A DNA stretch of 64,000 bases from JBBRHQ01 sp963720735. GTDB lineage: Bacteria > Actinomycetota > Thermoleophilia > Solirubrobacterales > 70-9. This document shows positions 26,876 through 35,248 of the stretch, piece after piece. The notes beneath the pieces are model-generated. The model made no database searches and was not told where the DNA came from. It saw nothing but the letters and a program-made list of their open reading frames with translations. The position numbers were made by a program, and so were the translations under genes. The stretch lies in the NCBI GenBank assembly GCA_963720735.1, contig CAVRGL010000001.1, positions 434,001 through 498,000 of the forward strand, read 5' to 3'. Every line of letters begins with the position of its first letter. Position 1 is the stretch's first letter.

Positions 26876-27763
26876 TCAGCTCTCCAGCTCGACGTCGCGG
26901 TGCTTCACCCGGACGACCACGTCCTCCCTGCCGGCGAGGTCCCTGCGAATCCGGTCGGCGACCGTGACCGAGCGGTGGCGCCCACCGGTGCAGCCGATCG
27001 CGATCGTCAGGTGGCTCTTCCCCTCGGCCACATAGGCCGGGACGAGGAACTCGAGCAACGGCAGCAGGCGCCCGTAGAACTCGCCCGCCTGGGTCCCGGA
27101 CTCGACGTAGCGCCGCACCTCCTCGTCGAGCCCGGTGAGCGGCCGCAGCTCGTCGACGTAGTGCGGGTTGGGCAGGAAACGGACGTCGAGGGTGAGGTCG
27201 GCGTCACGGGGCGGCCCGTTCTTGAAGCCGAAGGTGAGCAGGGTCAGGGCGAGCTTCCCCCCGGGGACCGTGCTCAGTATCTCCTCGGCGATGCGGCGGC
27301 GAAGCTCCCCGGCGGTCAGGTCGCTGGTGTCCATGACCACGTTGGCCCGCTCGCGCAGCGGCGCCAGCATCTCGCGCTCCGCCCGGATCCCCTCGACGGC
27401 CCGCCCCTCCGGGGCCAGCGGATGGCGCCGGCGGGTCTCCTTGTAGCGGTCGACCAGGGTCTCCTGGTCCGCCTCGAGGAAGAGCACCTCCGGTCGCAGG
27501 CCGTCGCTCTCCAGGTCGTCGAGCACCTGGATCAGCTCCTCGAAGTACTCGCCGCCGCGCACGTCGGAGACCACCGCGGCGCGCTCGACGCCGCTTCCGG
27601 TGTGCCGGAACAGCTCGCCCAGCGAGCCGATCATCCGTGGCGGCAGGTTGTCGACGCAGAAGTAGCCCCCGTCCTCGAAGGCGGCGATCGCCTCCGATTT
27701 CCCCGCCCCGGAGTGCCCGGTGATCACCACCATCTTCACGGGGGTCGGATCCGCCACGGTCAT
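26876..27763 (-). CDS. rapZ: RNase adapter / nucleotide-binding protein RapZ
   Basis: 295 residues. N-terminal P-loop ITGHSGAGKSEAIAAFEDGGYFCVDN, LFLEADQETLVDRYKETRRRHPL, and the C-terminal RapZ domain with TFGFKNGPPRDADLTLDVRFLPNPHY and SHLTIAIGCTGGRHRSV. In E. coli RapZ controls glucosamine-6-phosphate synthase through small RNAs; in Gram-positives (YvcJ) the role is less clear. Coupled to uvrC by a 4-nt overlap, the standard uvrC-rapZ pairing. Confidence 0.95.
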   Translation of the reverse strand: MTVADPTPVKMVVITGHSGAGKSEAIAAFEDGGYFCVDNLPPRMIGSLGELFRHTGSGVERAAVVSDVRGGEYFEELIQVLDDLESDGLRPEVLFLEADQETLVDRYKETRRRHPLAPEGRAVEGIRAEREMLAPLRERANVVMDTSDLTAGELRRRIAEEILSTVPGGKLALTLLTFGFKNGPPRDADLTLDVRFLPNPHYVDELRPLTGLDEEVRRYVESGTQAGEFYGRLLPLLEFLVPAYVAEGKSHLTIAIGCTGGRHRSVTVADRIRRDLAGREDVVVRVKHRDVELES

Positions 27764-29718
27764 CCGGTCCTGTTGAGCTGCTCATGGATCTCGCGCGCGA
27801 CCTTGCCGGGCACGCCGGGCACCGCCTCGAGCTCCTCGCGGCTCGCGGCGAGAAAGCGGTCGGGCGAGCCGAAGTGCTGAAGCAGGGCGCGCTTGCGAAC
27901 CGGCCCGACGCCCTTCAGGCCGTCCAGAACGGAGCCGGTCATCGCCTGGTCACGGCGACCGCGGTGGTGCTCGATCGCGAACCGGTGGGCCTCGTCGCGA
28001 ACCCGCTGCAGCAGCTTCGAGGCCTCCGAGTCGGGGGCGAGGTCGATCGGCGCCGAGCGGCCCGGGACGTAGACCTCCTCCAGCCGCTTTGCCAGGCTGA
28101 TCACCGTCACCCCCCGCTCGCTGAACGGCCGCAGCGCGCGCATCCCCGCGGCCAGCTGGCCCTTGCCTCCGTCGACCACGACCAGCGAGGGCAGCGAGGA
28201 GAAGCTCTCGTCGCGCTCGGCGTCGTGGGGCGAGAGGTCGGCCTGCTCGAGGTAGCGGTTGATGCGGCGTGAGAGCACCTCCTCCATCGCGGCGAAGTCA
28301 TCAGCACCACTCCGACCGCCTCCCCCGCTGTGCTTCCGGTCGGAATAACTCCGATCGCCTCCTCCGCTTCGCGTCCGGGGGCGATCGGGTGGTCCGGAGT
28401 CGCCTCGGATCCGGAACCTTCGGTAGTGGGCCTTCTTGGTCGCTCCGCCCTCGAAGACGACCATCGAGGCGACGGTGTGCTCGGCGCCGAGGTTCGAGAT
28501 GTCGAAGCCCTCGATCCGCACCGGCAGGTCCTCCATTCCGAGCGCCTCGCGGAGCGCTGTGAGCGATTCGACCCGCCGCTGGCGCCGGTGCTCGCGGCGC
28601 AGGCGGTCCTGGTCGAGCGCCAGGCGCGCGTTGCGCTCGGCCAGCTCCCGCAGCCGCCGCTTGTCTCCCCGCTCGGCGGCACGCACCTCGACCGGGGAGC
28701 CTCTGCGCTCGCTGAGCGCCTCCGAGAGAAGGCCGGCGCGCTCGCGCAGGTAGGGGCCGACGACGATCGTCCGCGGCACCGCGGGCGAGGCCGCGTAGTA
28801 CTGCCCGATGAACTCCTCGGCGACCTCGGCGACCTCGCGCTCCCCGTGGTTGTCGAGGTAGAAGCTCTGGCGCTCGGCGAGGATGCCGTCGCGCACCTGG
28901 AAGACCTGGGCGTTGGCGTCGGAACCCTCCGCCGCGACACCGATCAGATCGGCCGTGCCGACCGAGCCGCCGGCCACCCGCTGGCGCTCGAAAAGCGAGC
29001 GGATCGCCTTGAGGCGATCGCGGTGCAGCGCGGCGCGCTCGTAGTGGCGCTCGGCGGCCGCCTTCTCCATCTTGCGCTCCTCCTCCCGCTCGACCTGGCG
29101 GTAGCGGCCGGAGAGGAAGTCGACGATCGCCTCGATGTTGCGGCGGTACTCGTCGCGGTCGACGTAGCCGACGCAGGGGGCCCCGCAGCGCTTGATGAAG
29201 TAGTCGAGGCAGGGATTGCCGGAGCGCCGGCCCGGCTCGGGCCCTTCGCATGTGCGGTACTGGAAAAGCTTGCCGAGCAGGTCGAGGGTCTCCCGCACCC
29301 GCTTTGCGCTGGAGAACGGCCCGAAGTAGGCGCGGCCCGCCCGGTGGCGCTCACGTGTGAAGTAGACGCGCGGGAATTCCTCGTCGAGGCTGACCCCGAC
29401 GTAGGGGTAGGACTTGTCGTCCCGCAAGCGGATGTTGAAACGGGGCCGGTGGCGCTTGATGAAGCTCTGCTCGGCGAGCAGCGCCTCGGCCTCGTTCGCG
29501 GTGACCAGGAACTCGATCCGGTCGACCCGGCGGGTCATCTCGGACTCGCCGCCGGAGAAGTGGGAAGCGACCCGCTTGCGGATCGAGCGGGCCTTGCCGA
29601 CGTAGAGGACCTCCCCCCGCGAGCCGTGGAAGACGTAGACGCCGGGCGAATCAGGCAGGCCGCGGCGCTGCTCGGCGATCCGCTCCGCCCTCGAGCCCTT
29701 GCCGTTGTCTTTGCTCAT
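27760..29718 (-). CDS. uvrC: Excinuclease ABC subunit C
   Basis: 652 residues, the dual-incision endonuclease of nucleotide excision repair. GIY-YIG domain at the start (DSPGVYVFHGSRGEVLYVGKA), Cys-rich patch CEGPEPGRRSGNPCLDYFIKRC, UVR-like helix, RNase H-like C-terminal nuclease (GFDISNLGAEHTVASMVVF, LVVVDGGKGQLAAG) and terminal helix-hairpin-helix GLKGVGPVRKRALLQHFGS. Start is the ATG of MSKDNGKG. A Gly/Ser/Arg-rich insert of about 33 residues interrupts the nuclease domain after FRIRG and before DDFAAM. Confidence 0.95.
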   Translation of the reverse strand: MSKDNGKGSRAERIAEQRRGLPDSPGVYVFHGSRGEVLYVGKARSIRKRVASHFSGGESEMTRRVDRIEFLVTANEAEALLAEQSFIKRHRPRFNIRLRDDKSYPYVGVSLDEEFPRVYFTRERHRAGRAYFGPFSSAKRVRETLDLLGKLFQYRTCEGPEPGRRSGNPCLDYFIKRCGAPCVGYVDRDEYRRNIEAIVDFLSGRYRQVEREEERKMEKAAAERHYERAALHRDRLKAIRSLFERQRVAGGSVGTADLIGVAAEGSDANAQVFQVRDGILAERQSFYLDNHGEREVAEVAEEFIGQYYAASPAVPRTIVVGPYLRERAGLLSEALSERRGSPVEVRAAERGDKRRLRELAERNARLALDQDRLRREHRRQRRVESLTALREALGMEDLPVRIEGFDISNLGAEHTVASMVVFEGGATKKAHYRRFRIRGDSGPPDRPRTRSGGGDRSYSDRKHSGGGGRSGADDFAAMEEVLSRRINRYLEQADLSPHDAERDESFSSLPSLVVVDGGKGQLAAGMRALRPFSERGVTVISLAKRLEEVYVPGRSAPIDLAPDSEASKLLQRVRDEAHRFAIEHHRGRRDQAMTGSVLDGLKGVGPVRKRALLQHFGSPDRFLAASREELEAVPGVPGKVAREIHEQLNRTG

Positions 29719-29795
29719 CGGGTCAAAGGGTAGGCTCCTGGCCGAACGGCCAAACCGGCGGCCCGGCCGGATGACGAGCAGGAGACCGAGAGCAG

Positions 29796-30620
29796 ATGAC
29801 GACCCAGACACTGAGCCCGCCCGAGCTCGAGACGATGAGGATCGAGATCGACGGCGAGATCGGCACCCTCACCCTCGACCGCCCCGACGTCTTCAACGCG
29901 ATGAGCCCACAGATGATCGGTGAGTTCACCGTCGCCTTCGCCTGGCTGGCCGACCGGGCACCGTTGCGGGCGCTGATCGTCACCGGCGCCGGCAAGGCCT
30001 TCTGCTCCGGCGGCGACGTCGGCTGGTTCCGCAAGGGGGTCGAGTCCGAGGACTTCGACCTCCCCTCCGACGTGCGGCGGGGAGCCGAGGTGCTGCATCA
30101 GGCGATAATCGACCTGCGCCGCATCCCCTTCCCGGTAATCGCGGCGATCAACGGCCCCGCGGCCGGGGCCGGATTCTCGCTCGCGCTCGCCTGCGACACC
30201 AGGATCGCCTCGGAGAACGCCTTCTTCGCCTGCGCCTACGGGCGGATCGGGGCCTCCCCGGACGGTGGCATGACCTATTTCCTGCCCCGGGTGGTCGGCC
30301 CTGGCAGGGCGCTGGAGATCATGCTCGAGGACCCGAACATGAGCGCCGCCGACGCGCTGGGGGAGCGGCTCGTCTCGGAGGTGGTTCCCCCCGATCGGCT
30401 CATGGACCGGGCCCGCGAGGTGGCCGGGACGTGGGGAGCCAAGGCGCCCCACTACGTGCGGATGGCGAAGCTGCTCTGCGGGCAGAGCATCGAGAACAGC
30501 CTCACCGACCACCTGCAGGTGGAGCGCCACGGAATCGCCGACAGCATGGGCACCGAGGACCTGCGCTCCGGCGTGCAGGCCTTCTTCGCCGGCGAGGAGC
30601 CGCAGTTCACCGGTCGCTGA
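29796..30620 (+). CDS. Enoyl-CoA hydratase/isomerase family protein
   Basis: 274-residue crotonase-fold enzyme acting on acyl-CoA thioesters. Oxyanion-hole segments TGAGKAFCSGGDVGWF and NGPAAGAGFSLALACDTRIAS; the catalytic region reads YGRIGASPDGGMTYFLPR, where one of the two Glu residues of hydratases is Asp, so isomerase or other crotonase activity is possible. ATG at 29796. It is divergent from uvrC and stands alone. Confidence 0.88.
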   Translation: MTTQTLSPPELETMRIEIDGEIGTLTLDRPDVFNAMSPQMIGEFTVAFAWLADRAPLRALIVTGAGKAFCSGGDVGWFRKGVESEDFDLPSDVRRGAEVLHQAIIDLRRIPFPVIAAINGPAAGAGFSLALACDTRIASENAFFACAYGRIGASPDGGMTYFLPRVVGPGRALEIMLEDPNMSAADALGERLVSEVVPPDRLMDRAREVAGTWGAKAPHYVRMAKLLCGQSIENSLTDHLQVERHGIADSMGTEDLRSGVQAFFAGEEPQFTGR

Positions 30621-30684
30621 ACCCCGCTTGCGTGCGGGCCGTATCCGACTAGAGTCTCGCCCTGAACCCATGAAAGGACCGTCG

Positions 30685-31110
30685 ATGAAGAAAGCATTCG
30701 CCCTGCTGCCCCTCGCAGCCGCCTGCGTCGCCCTCGTCGCCTGCGGCGGCAGCAGCAGCTCGACCGACACCAGTGCCTCCTCGGGCGGAGGCGGCGGCAC
30801 GACGGCGACGGTCGCCAAGGGCTCGACCGTGAAGCTGACCGCGAACGCCAACAACCAGCTCTCCTACGACCAGAAGACGCTGAACGCGAAGTCCGGCACG
30901 GTCTCGATCGACTTCGACAACCCCGCCTCGCTCCAGCACGACGTCGCGGTCGCCGACTCGAGCGGCAAAGTCCTGGGGACCTCCGATTTGGTCGCCCAGG
31001 GCAAGGTCAACTTGACGCTCAGCAACCTGAAGCCGGGCAAGTACACCTTCTACTGCACGGTTCCCGGCCATCGCGACGCCGGCATGCAGGGCACCCTCAA
31101 CGTCAGCTAG
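30685..31110 (+). CDS. Cupredoxin-domain lipoprotein
   Basis: 141 residues. Signal peptide with lipobox LVACGGS, a Ser/Gly linker, then a plastocyanin-like domain (residues 50-141). Type 1 copper ligands are visible: His in LQHDVAV, then Cys, His and Met in FYCTVPGHRDAGM. It would carry electrons or copper outside the membrane. ATG at 30685 with AAAGGA seven bases before it. Unrelated in sequence to the cupredoxin tails of the PHM-like pair except for the copper motif. Confidence 0.88.
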   Translation: MKKAFALLPLAAACVALVACGGSSSSTDTSASSGGGGGTTATVAKGSTVKLTANANNQLSYDQKTLNAKSGTVSIDFDNPASLQHDVAVADSSGKVLGTSDLVAQGKVNLTLSNLKPGKYTFYCTVPGHRDAGMQGTLNVS

Positions 31111-31143
31111 CACCGGGAGGCCCGGCGCCGCCGGGATCCCCCC

Positions 31144-31192
31144 GACGTGGGACCTTTCAGCTGCCTATATGGCGCTTCAAAGGTCCCACGTC
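31144..31192. terminator. Bidirectional terminator hairpin
   Basis: A perfect 14-bp stem, GACGTGGGACCTTT pairing with AAAGGTCCCACGTC, encloses a 21-nt loop. It lies between the convergent cupredoxin and MaoC genes, 33 nt from the first and 13 nt from the second stop, so it can end transcription from both sides. It could also be a dispersed intergenic repeat. Confidence 0.65.
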
Positions 31193-31205
31193 ACCGTGGG
31201 GGTGT

Positions 31206-31685
31206 TCAGCCGGGCAGGGCGCGGCCGACGCTGTCGGCCACGCAGCAGGGCTTCTCGTTGCCCTCGACTTCGAGGCTGAAGCGGGTGACGACCTGCCACC
31301 AGCCGCCGCCGACCTCCTCCACCGAGACCACCTCGGCGCGGGCCCGCACCCTGCTGCCGGCGGGCACAGGGGCGGGGAAGCGGACCTTGTTCCAGCCGTA
31401 GTTGACGCCGAGGACGAACCCGCTGGAGGCGATCACGTCCCTGCGGAAGCCGTCGATCAGCGACAGGGTCAGGTTGCCGTGGGCGACGGTGGTGCCGAAC
31501 GGGCTCTCCTTCTTCGCCCGCTCCACATCGACGTGGATCCACTGGTCGTCACCGGAGAGCTCGGCGAACAGGTTGATGTCCTCCTGAGTGACGGTGCGCC
31601 AATCGCTGGGGCCGATCTGCTTGCCGATCAGTCCCTTCAGACCCTCGATTCCCTCGACCTCGACCAGCGCGGGCACGGGCGGCAC
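31206..31685 (-). CDS. MaoC-like (R)-specific enoyl-CoA hydratase
   Basis: 159 residues, hot-dog fold dehydratase. The hydratase-2 motif is intact: FAELSGDDQWIHVDVERAK followed by PFGTTVAHGNLTLSL, with catalytic Asp and His in place. These enzymes hydrate trans-2-enoyl-CoA to (R)-3-hydroxyacyl-CoA in beta-oxidation or polyhydroxyalkanoate supply. No polyester genes are nearby. Confidence 0.9.
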   Translation of the reverse strand: MPPVPALVEVEGIEGLKGLIGKQIGPSDWRTVTQEDINLFAELSGDDQWIHVDVERAKKESPFGTTVAHGNLTLSLIDGFRRDVIASSGFVLGVNYGWNKVRFPAPVPAGSRVRARAEVVSVEEVGGGWWQVVTRFSLEVEGNEKPCCVADSVGRALPG

Positions 31686-31758
31686 CCTACCCGATCGACG
31701 ATCGCCTCATCCCGGCAGATCGCGAACACCTGCATGGTCCCGTCCTCGCCTCGGCGCC

Positions 31759-33111
31759 CTAGTCGACGAGCCGAACCTCGAACGGCGCGATCAGCAGGGC
31801 GCCGGCGCCACCGAGCAGGCCAAGGATCCGGGAGACGTAGGCCTGGGTCTCCGGGATCCCCGGCACGCAGCCGCAGGCGGCGACGGCGGCGGGGCCGGCG
31901 TTGTAGGCAGCGAGGGCGAGCGCCGGAGCGCCGAAGCGGCGCAGCAGGTCGGACATCAGGTGCGCCTGGGCGTCGATCGCCGCGTCGGGGTCGAACGGGT
32001 TCCGCAGACCGTAGGCCGCCGCGGTCGAGGGGATGAACTGGGCGATCCCCTGCGCTCCGGCGCCTGAGACGGCGAACGGGTTGAAGTTGGACTCGGCCAT
32101 CAGCTGCGCGGCGAGCAGGGCCGCCGAGACGTTCCAGCGCGCCGCCGAGCGCAGCAGCGGGACCCGGAACCGGGCGGGGACAAAGGCGGGCAGACCGCCC
32201 CCGCCGGCGGCGGCGCCGTCGTCCCCGGCTCCGAGGACGGAGTTGCCCGCGGCGGAGCACGGAGGCGGGCCGGCGTTGTAGCCGAAGTGCCAGGGCTCCC
32301 AGGAATAGCGCTTGGTGAAGCCGAAGCGGCGGGCGTTGGCCGCGAGCCAGCCGTAGGCCGCCGACGGGCCGAGGTCGAGCTCGGTCGCGCAGCGGTGCAG
32401 CGAGTGACCGGGCGGAGCCACCCACTGCGGGTCGGGGTGGGCAGCAAACAGGGCCGCCTGCTCGGCATCGGAGCGGAACCCCGAGTTGACGACGAGCGCC
32501 AACCCGGCGCGACTCGCAGCAGCCGACATCCGGTCGAGGGCCTCGGCCACGTCGGGCCTCATGCCCTCCCCCTGGCGGTAGACCAGCGGCCCGCTGTAGC
32601 CGCCCCCGCTGGCCATCGCCGGCGCCGCCCCCGCGGAGGAGTACGGCGCCACCGCCTCGGCGACCGCCGAGACCTCGGTCCGTGAGTGCCGGCCACCGCC
32701 CTCGACCTCGGTCTCGAGCACGGCCCTGGCCCGCAGCGGCGCGAACGAGAGCCTGTCTGGAAAGGAGAGCCTGATCTTGGCGCCGTTGGCCAGCGCGGCC
32801 TCACGGGCCGCAGCGCGGGCCCGGGCCAGGTAGCGGGCCTTGCTCAGGTGGGCGGGGTTGGGGATCCCGCCCGGCAGCATCCTCGGCGAGAGCAGCCGGG
32901 GCAGGTCGTCGCGCATCGAGCGCGCCGCCGAGAGGGCGGAGAGGTCGGCGGCTCGCTGGGCTCGCCCCTTTCCGGTCAGGGCGCCGGCGATCGCGGCCAG
33001 CGCGACGGCGAGGACCAGCACGACGGCGATCCCCCCGATCGCCAGCGGCAGCGCCTGCCCCTCGCATCCCGGCGCGACGATCTCCGGCGAGCGACGTACT
33101 TGATCGTGCAT
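31759..33111 (-). CDS. Tad pilin-like / M15 peptidase / lytic transglycosylase fusion
   Basis: 450 residues with three parts. Residues 18-60 are a TadG-like leader, EGQALPLAIGGIAVVLVLAVALAAIAGAL, with RAADLSALSAA. Residues 170-270 are a VanY-type M15 peptidase: SGFRSDAEQAALF, GHSLHRCATELDLG and WEPWHFGY give the zinc ligands and catalytic Glu. Residues 300-430 are an SLT lytic transglycosylase: AESNFNPFAVSGAGAQGIAQF and ALAAYNAGPAAV. So a pilus-anchored protein would cut both peptide and glycan of peptidoglycan. It is near two TadE-like genes and a vapBC pair. Confidence 0.85.
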   Translation of the reverse strand: MHDQVRRSPEIVAPGCEGQALPLAIGGIAVVLVLAVALAAIAGALTGKGRAQRAADLSALSAARSMRDDLPRLLSPRMLPGGIPNPAHLSKARYLARARAAAREAALANGAKIRLSFPDRLSFAPLRARAVLETEVEGGGRHSRTEVSAVAEAVAPYSSAGAAPAMASGGGYSGPLVYRQGEGMRPDVAEALDRMSAAASRAGLALVVNSGFRSDAEQAALFAAHPDPQWVAPPGHSLHRCATELDLGPSAAYGWLAANARRFGFTKRYSWEPWHFGYNAGPPPCSAAGNSVLGAGDDGAAAGGGGLPAFVPARFRVPLLRSAARWNVSAALLAAQLMAESNFNPFAVSGAGAQGIAQFIPSTAAAYGLRNPFDPDAAIDAQAHLMSDLLRRFGAPALALAAYNAGPAAVAACGCVPGIPETQAYVSRILGLLGGAGALLIAPFEVRLVD

Positions 33112-33198
33112 GGCGCCAGGCTTGCGGGAGTCGGCGCGCAGGGGATGCGCAGACGCGGACGATCCCGACGCAAACCGGTGACGCCGGGCAAACCCCGG

Positions 33199-33595
33199 CT
33201 AGGCGAGGCCGGCGACGACCACCGGCACCCCCAGGTTCGGCGCGGTCGCGATCCGCCGGTCGGCGGTGATCAGCGGGCAGCCGAGGCGACGGGCGAGGGC
33301 GACGTAGAAGGCTTCGTAGGGGCCGAGGTCGCCGCGCAGCTCCCAGGCATCGAGGAGCAGGGGAGCAACCGGAAGCCGCTCGATGCTGGCCCGGGCAAGT
33401 CGCTGCATGGCGAGGCGCCCCCGCTCTTCCGAGGCACCGCCCTCGCGGACGATGCGGGCGATCGCGGCGGCCACCTCGGCGTCGATCAGCTCCGGGGCGA
33501 ACGGCTCGGTACCGGAGAGGGCGGACCGGGCCTGCGGCGAGGAAGCCAGGAGCAGGTCGACCAGGACCGACGCGTCAACGACCGCGATCGCCACG
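33199..33595 (-). CDS. vapC: VapC-like PIN domain toxin
   Basis: 131 residues, metal-dependent ribonuclease toxin of the PIN family. Acidic residues in AVVDASVLVDLL, PELIDAEVAAAIAR, DLGPYEAFYVALAR and LITADRRIA form the Mg site. The GTG at 33595 is chosen; it overlaps the end of the antitoxin gene by 21 nt, the usual vapBC coupling. It lies within the Tad-like cluster. Confidence 0.88.
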
Positions 33596-33850
33596 CCCGG
33601 CCCCGCCACGATCGAGCTCGCCCGCCCTCTCCGCACGGCCGGCCCGGACAGCGCCGGCAGGCGATCCGGAGATCCTCACCGGCTCGTCGCCGGCGACCTC
33701 CTCGAGCCACTCCTCGAGGGTCGGCCGCCGCTGGTCGCGGGCGATCAGGGCGATCACGTAGTCCCGCACGGTCATCCCCGAGCGACGCGCCCTGCGGCGG
33801 AGCTCGTCATGGAGGTCGTCAGGGACGTTCTTCATTTGAATAATGCCCAT
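33575..33850 (-). CDS. vapB: VapB-like ribbon-helix-helix antitoxin
   Basis: 91 residues. N-terminal ribbon-helix-helix (FitA/VapB type): IIQMKNVPDDLHDELRRRARRSGMTVRDYVIALIA; the C-terminal half is the Arg/Gly-rich toxin-binding tail. It binds the VapC active site and represses its own operon. Two in-frame ATGs (residues 1 and 6) are possible; the first lies in the loop of a palindrome. Confidence 0.85.
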   Translation of the reverse strand: MGIIQMKNVPDDLHDELRRRARRSGMTVRDYVIALIARDQRRPTLEEWLEEVAGDEPVRISGSPAGAVRAGRAERAGELDRGGAGRGDRGR

Positions 33851-33858
33851 AGCATTAT
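33840..33858. promoter_or_regulatory. Palindromic operator over the vapB start codon
   Basis: ATAATGC and GCATTAT form a perfect 7-bp inverted repeat around a 5-base centre containing the vapB ATG. It is AT-rich in a GC-rich region. RHH antitoxins bind such repeats at their own promoters, so autorepression is the likely role. Confidence 0.55.
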
Positions 33859-33859
33859 C

Positions 33860-34498
33860 CTAACATTCCACAATCATTCCCAACGACCTCTTCGATGCCG
33901 GGCGCCGGGTGAGGAGCGCGGAGAGCAGCCGCTCGGCGTCCCGCCCGGCGCCCTCCCCCGACGGAAAGCCGATGAGGGCCAGGCGGCCGGTCAGCCAACC
34001 GGGCGGCCGCTTGGCGACGCGGACCCTGAGACCGCGGGCGCTGAGGTCGCCGGCGATCAACGCCGCCAGCGAGCGGTCGAGCTCGAGGTCGGCCCGCAGC
34101 ACGGCCCCGCGCGGATGCAGGCCGGCGTCGTCGACCAGCGCCCGCAGGAGCTCCGGCCCGGCGTGAAGGACGCCAACCGGCTGTCCCGGGATGGCGGCGA
34201 GGGCAGCGCCCGCCAAGTCGATCCCCTCCCGGTCCGCCGGGAGGCGCAGGTGGCAGATCCGCCCCCTCGCGGCGCCCCGCCGCACGGCGACTCCCGCCAG
34301 CGCCGACTCGGCCTCGCGGGCGGCGGAGGAGGCGATGATCGTCGGCCGGGGAGGTGGCCGATCACAGAGCTCGAGCAGCGCAGCCCCGCTCCCCTCCCCC
34401 CCATGCCGCTGCGCCGCGGCCACGGCGAGCGCCGCGGCCAGCTCCAGCGAGCCGGCGGCGTCGCCGAGCCGGGTGACGATGATCAGCTCGCCGCTCAC
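33860..34498 (-). CDS. Hypothetical protein of Tad-like cluster
   Basis: 212 residues, Ala/Arg/Leu-rich, starting at a GTG within the GTGA overlap with the TadE-like gene upstream. The start GELIIVTRLGDAAGSLELAAAL looks like a P-loop ATPase beta-1 without the GK[ST], and RLALIGFPSGEGAGRDAERL near the end is similar in style; a degenerate CpaE-like protein is conceivable. No domain is recognised with confidence. It is the third gene of the pilin operon. Confidence 0.6.
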   Translation of the reverse strand: MSGELIIVTRLGDAAGSLELAAALAVAAAQRHGGEGSGAALLELCDRPPPRPTIIASSAAREAESALAGVAVRRGAARGRICHLRLPADREGIDLAGAALAAIPGQPVGVLHAGPELLRALVDDAGLHPRGAVLRADLELDRSLAALIAGDLSARGLRVRVAKRPPGWLTGRLALIGFPSGEGAGRDAERLLSALLTRRPASKRSLGMIVEC

Positions 34499-34827
34499 CC
34501 TCGCGGCGCCCTGACGCGAGCGCTTGAGGTGACCGAGAGGCGGTCGGCCAGCCCGGAGAAAGGCGAGGGCGGCCGCAGGCGGACCGTCACCCGGCCGCCG
34601 GACACCGAGACGCGGACGCGATCCCTCGCCCACCCCGGAAGGGAGTCGCGTGCGGCCGCCCTCGCCTCGCGTCCCGCCGCGAGGGCGAGCGCGCCCGACT
34701 CGGCGGCGCCGTCGGCGAGGCTCAGCGAATAGCCCGCCGCGAGAAGCTGAAGCGCGACCAGGCCGGTCAGGAGCAGGGCCGGCAGGGCGGCGATCGCCTC
34801 GACCGTCGCCTGGCCGCGCTCAGCCAT
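34495..34827 (-). CDS. TadE-like minor pilin
   Basis: 110 residues. N-terminal AERGQATVEAIAALPALLLTGLVALQLLAAG is the TadE/TadG leader: a short charged peptide with a Glu five residues into the hydrophobic helix, then a small outside domain. These pseudopilins go with Tad (tight adherence) secretion systems. It overlaps the TadE-like gene upstream by 8 nt and the hypothetical gene downstream by 4. Confidence 0.75.
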   Translation of the reverse strand: MAERGQATVEAIAALPALLLTGLVALQLLAAGYSLSLADGAAESGALALAAGREARAAARDSLPGWARDRVRVSVSGGRVTVRLRPPSPFSGLADRLSVTSSARVRAPRG

Positions 34828-35167
34828 CGCCGGGGCCGAGCGAGGTCTTCGAGCCGACCCGGAGCTCAGGCAGGCCGGGCAGGAGGCGTGGAACGGCGAC
34901 CCGGACAGAGACTCCGCCATCCTCTCCGATCCGGGCGCCGTCGCGCAGCAATCCCGGAAGCGCCCGGCGCGCCGCCCGGGTGGCGTCCCGGCCGACCACC
35001 GACGCTCGGGCGCCCGCCCTCGCGGCCAACGCCGCGGACCAGAGCGCGTGCCCGGCGGCGACGAATTGCGCGGCGATCAGCACCGCGACCAGCAGCGCCG
35101 GGATCGCCCCGATCAGCTCGACCGAAGCCTGGCCCCTTTCTCCCCTCGTGCCTCGCAGCTCCGCCAC
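34820..35167 (-). CDS. TadE-like minor pilin
   Basis: 115 residues with the same layout as its neighbour: GERGQASVELIGAIPALLVAVLIAAQFVAAGHALW at the N-terminus, then an Ala/Arg-rich extracellular part. First gene of the pilin operon, so the order is tadE-like, tadE-like, hypothetical, vapBC, fusion. The Tad motor ATPase (tadA), platform (tadB, tadC) and major pilin are not in the window. Confidence 0.78.
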   Translation of the reverse strand: MAELRGTRGERGQASVELIGAIPALLVAVLIAAQFVAAGHALWSAALAARAGARASVVGRDATRAARRALPGLLRDGARIGEDGGVSVRVAVPRLLPGLPELRVGSKTSLGPGDG

Positions 35168-35248
35168 GGGTCGATCGTGGCGCCCCCGGGTTCGCGGATG
35201 GCGCGCATCCCGTCAGAAGTCCGTAACCCGAGCCGCGATCCGCCCCAG

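Noticed and set aside
34828..34920. Longer form of the second TadE-like protein
   Set aside because: The extra residues lie in the upstream TadE-like gene's frame region and would place the pilin leader internally.
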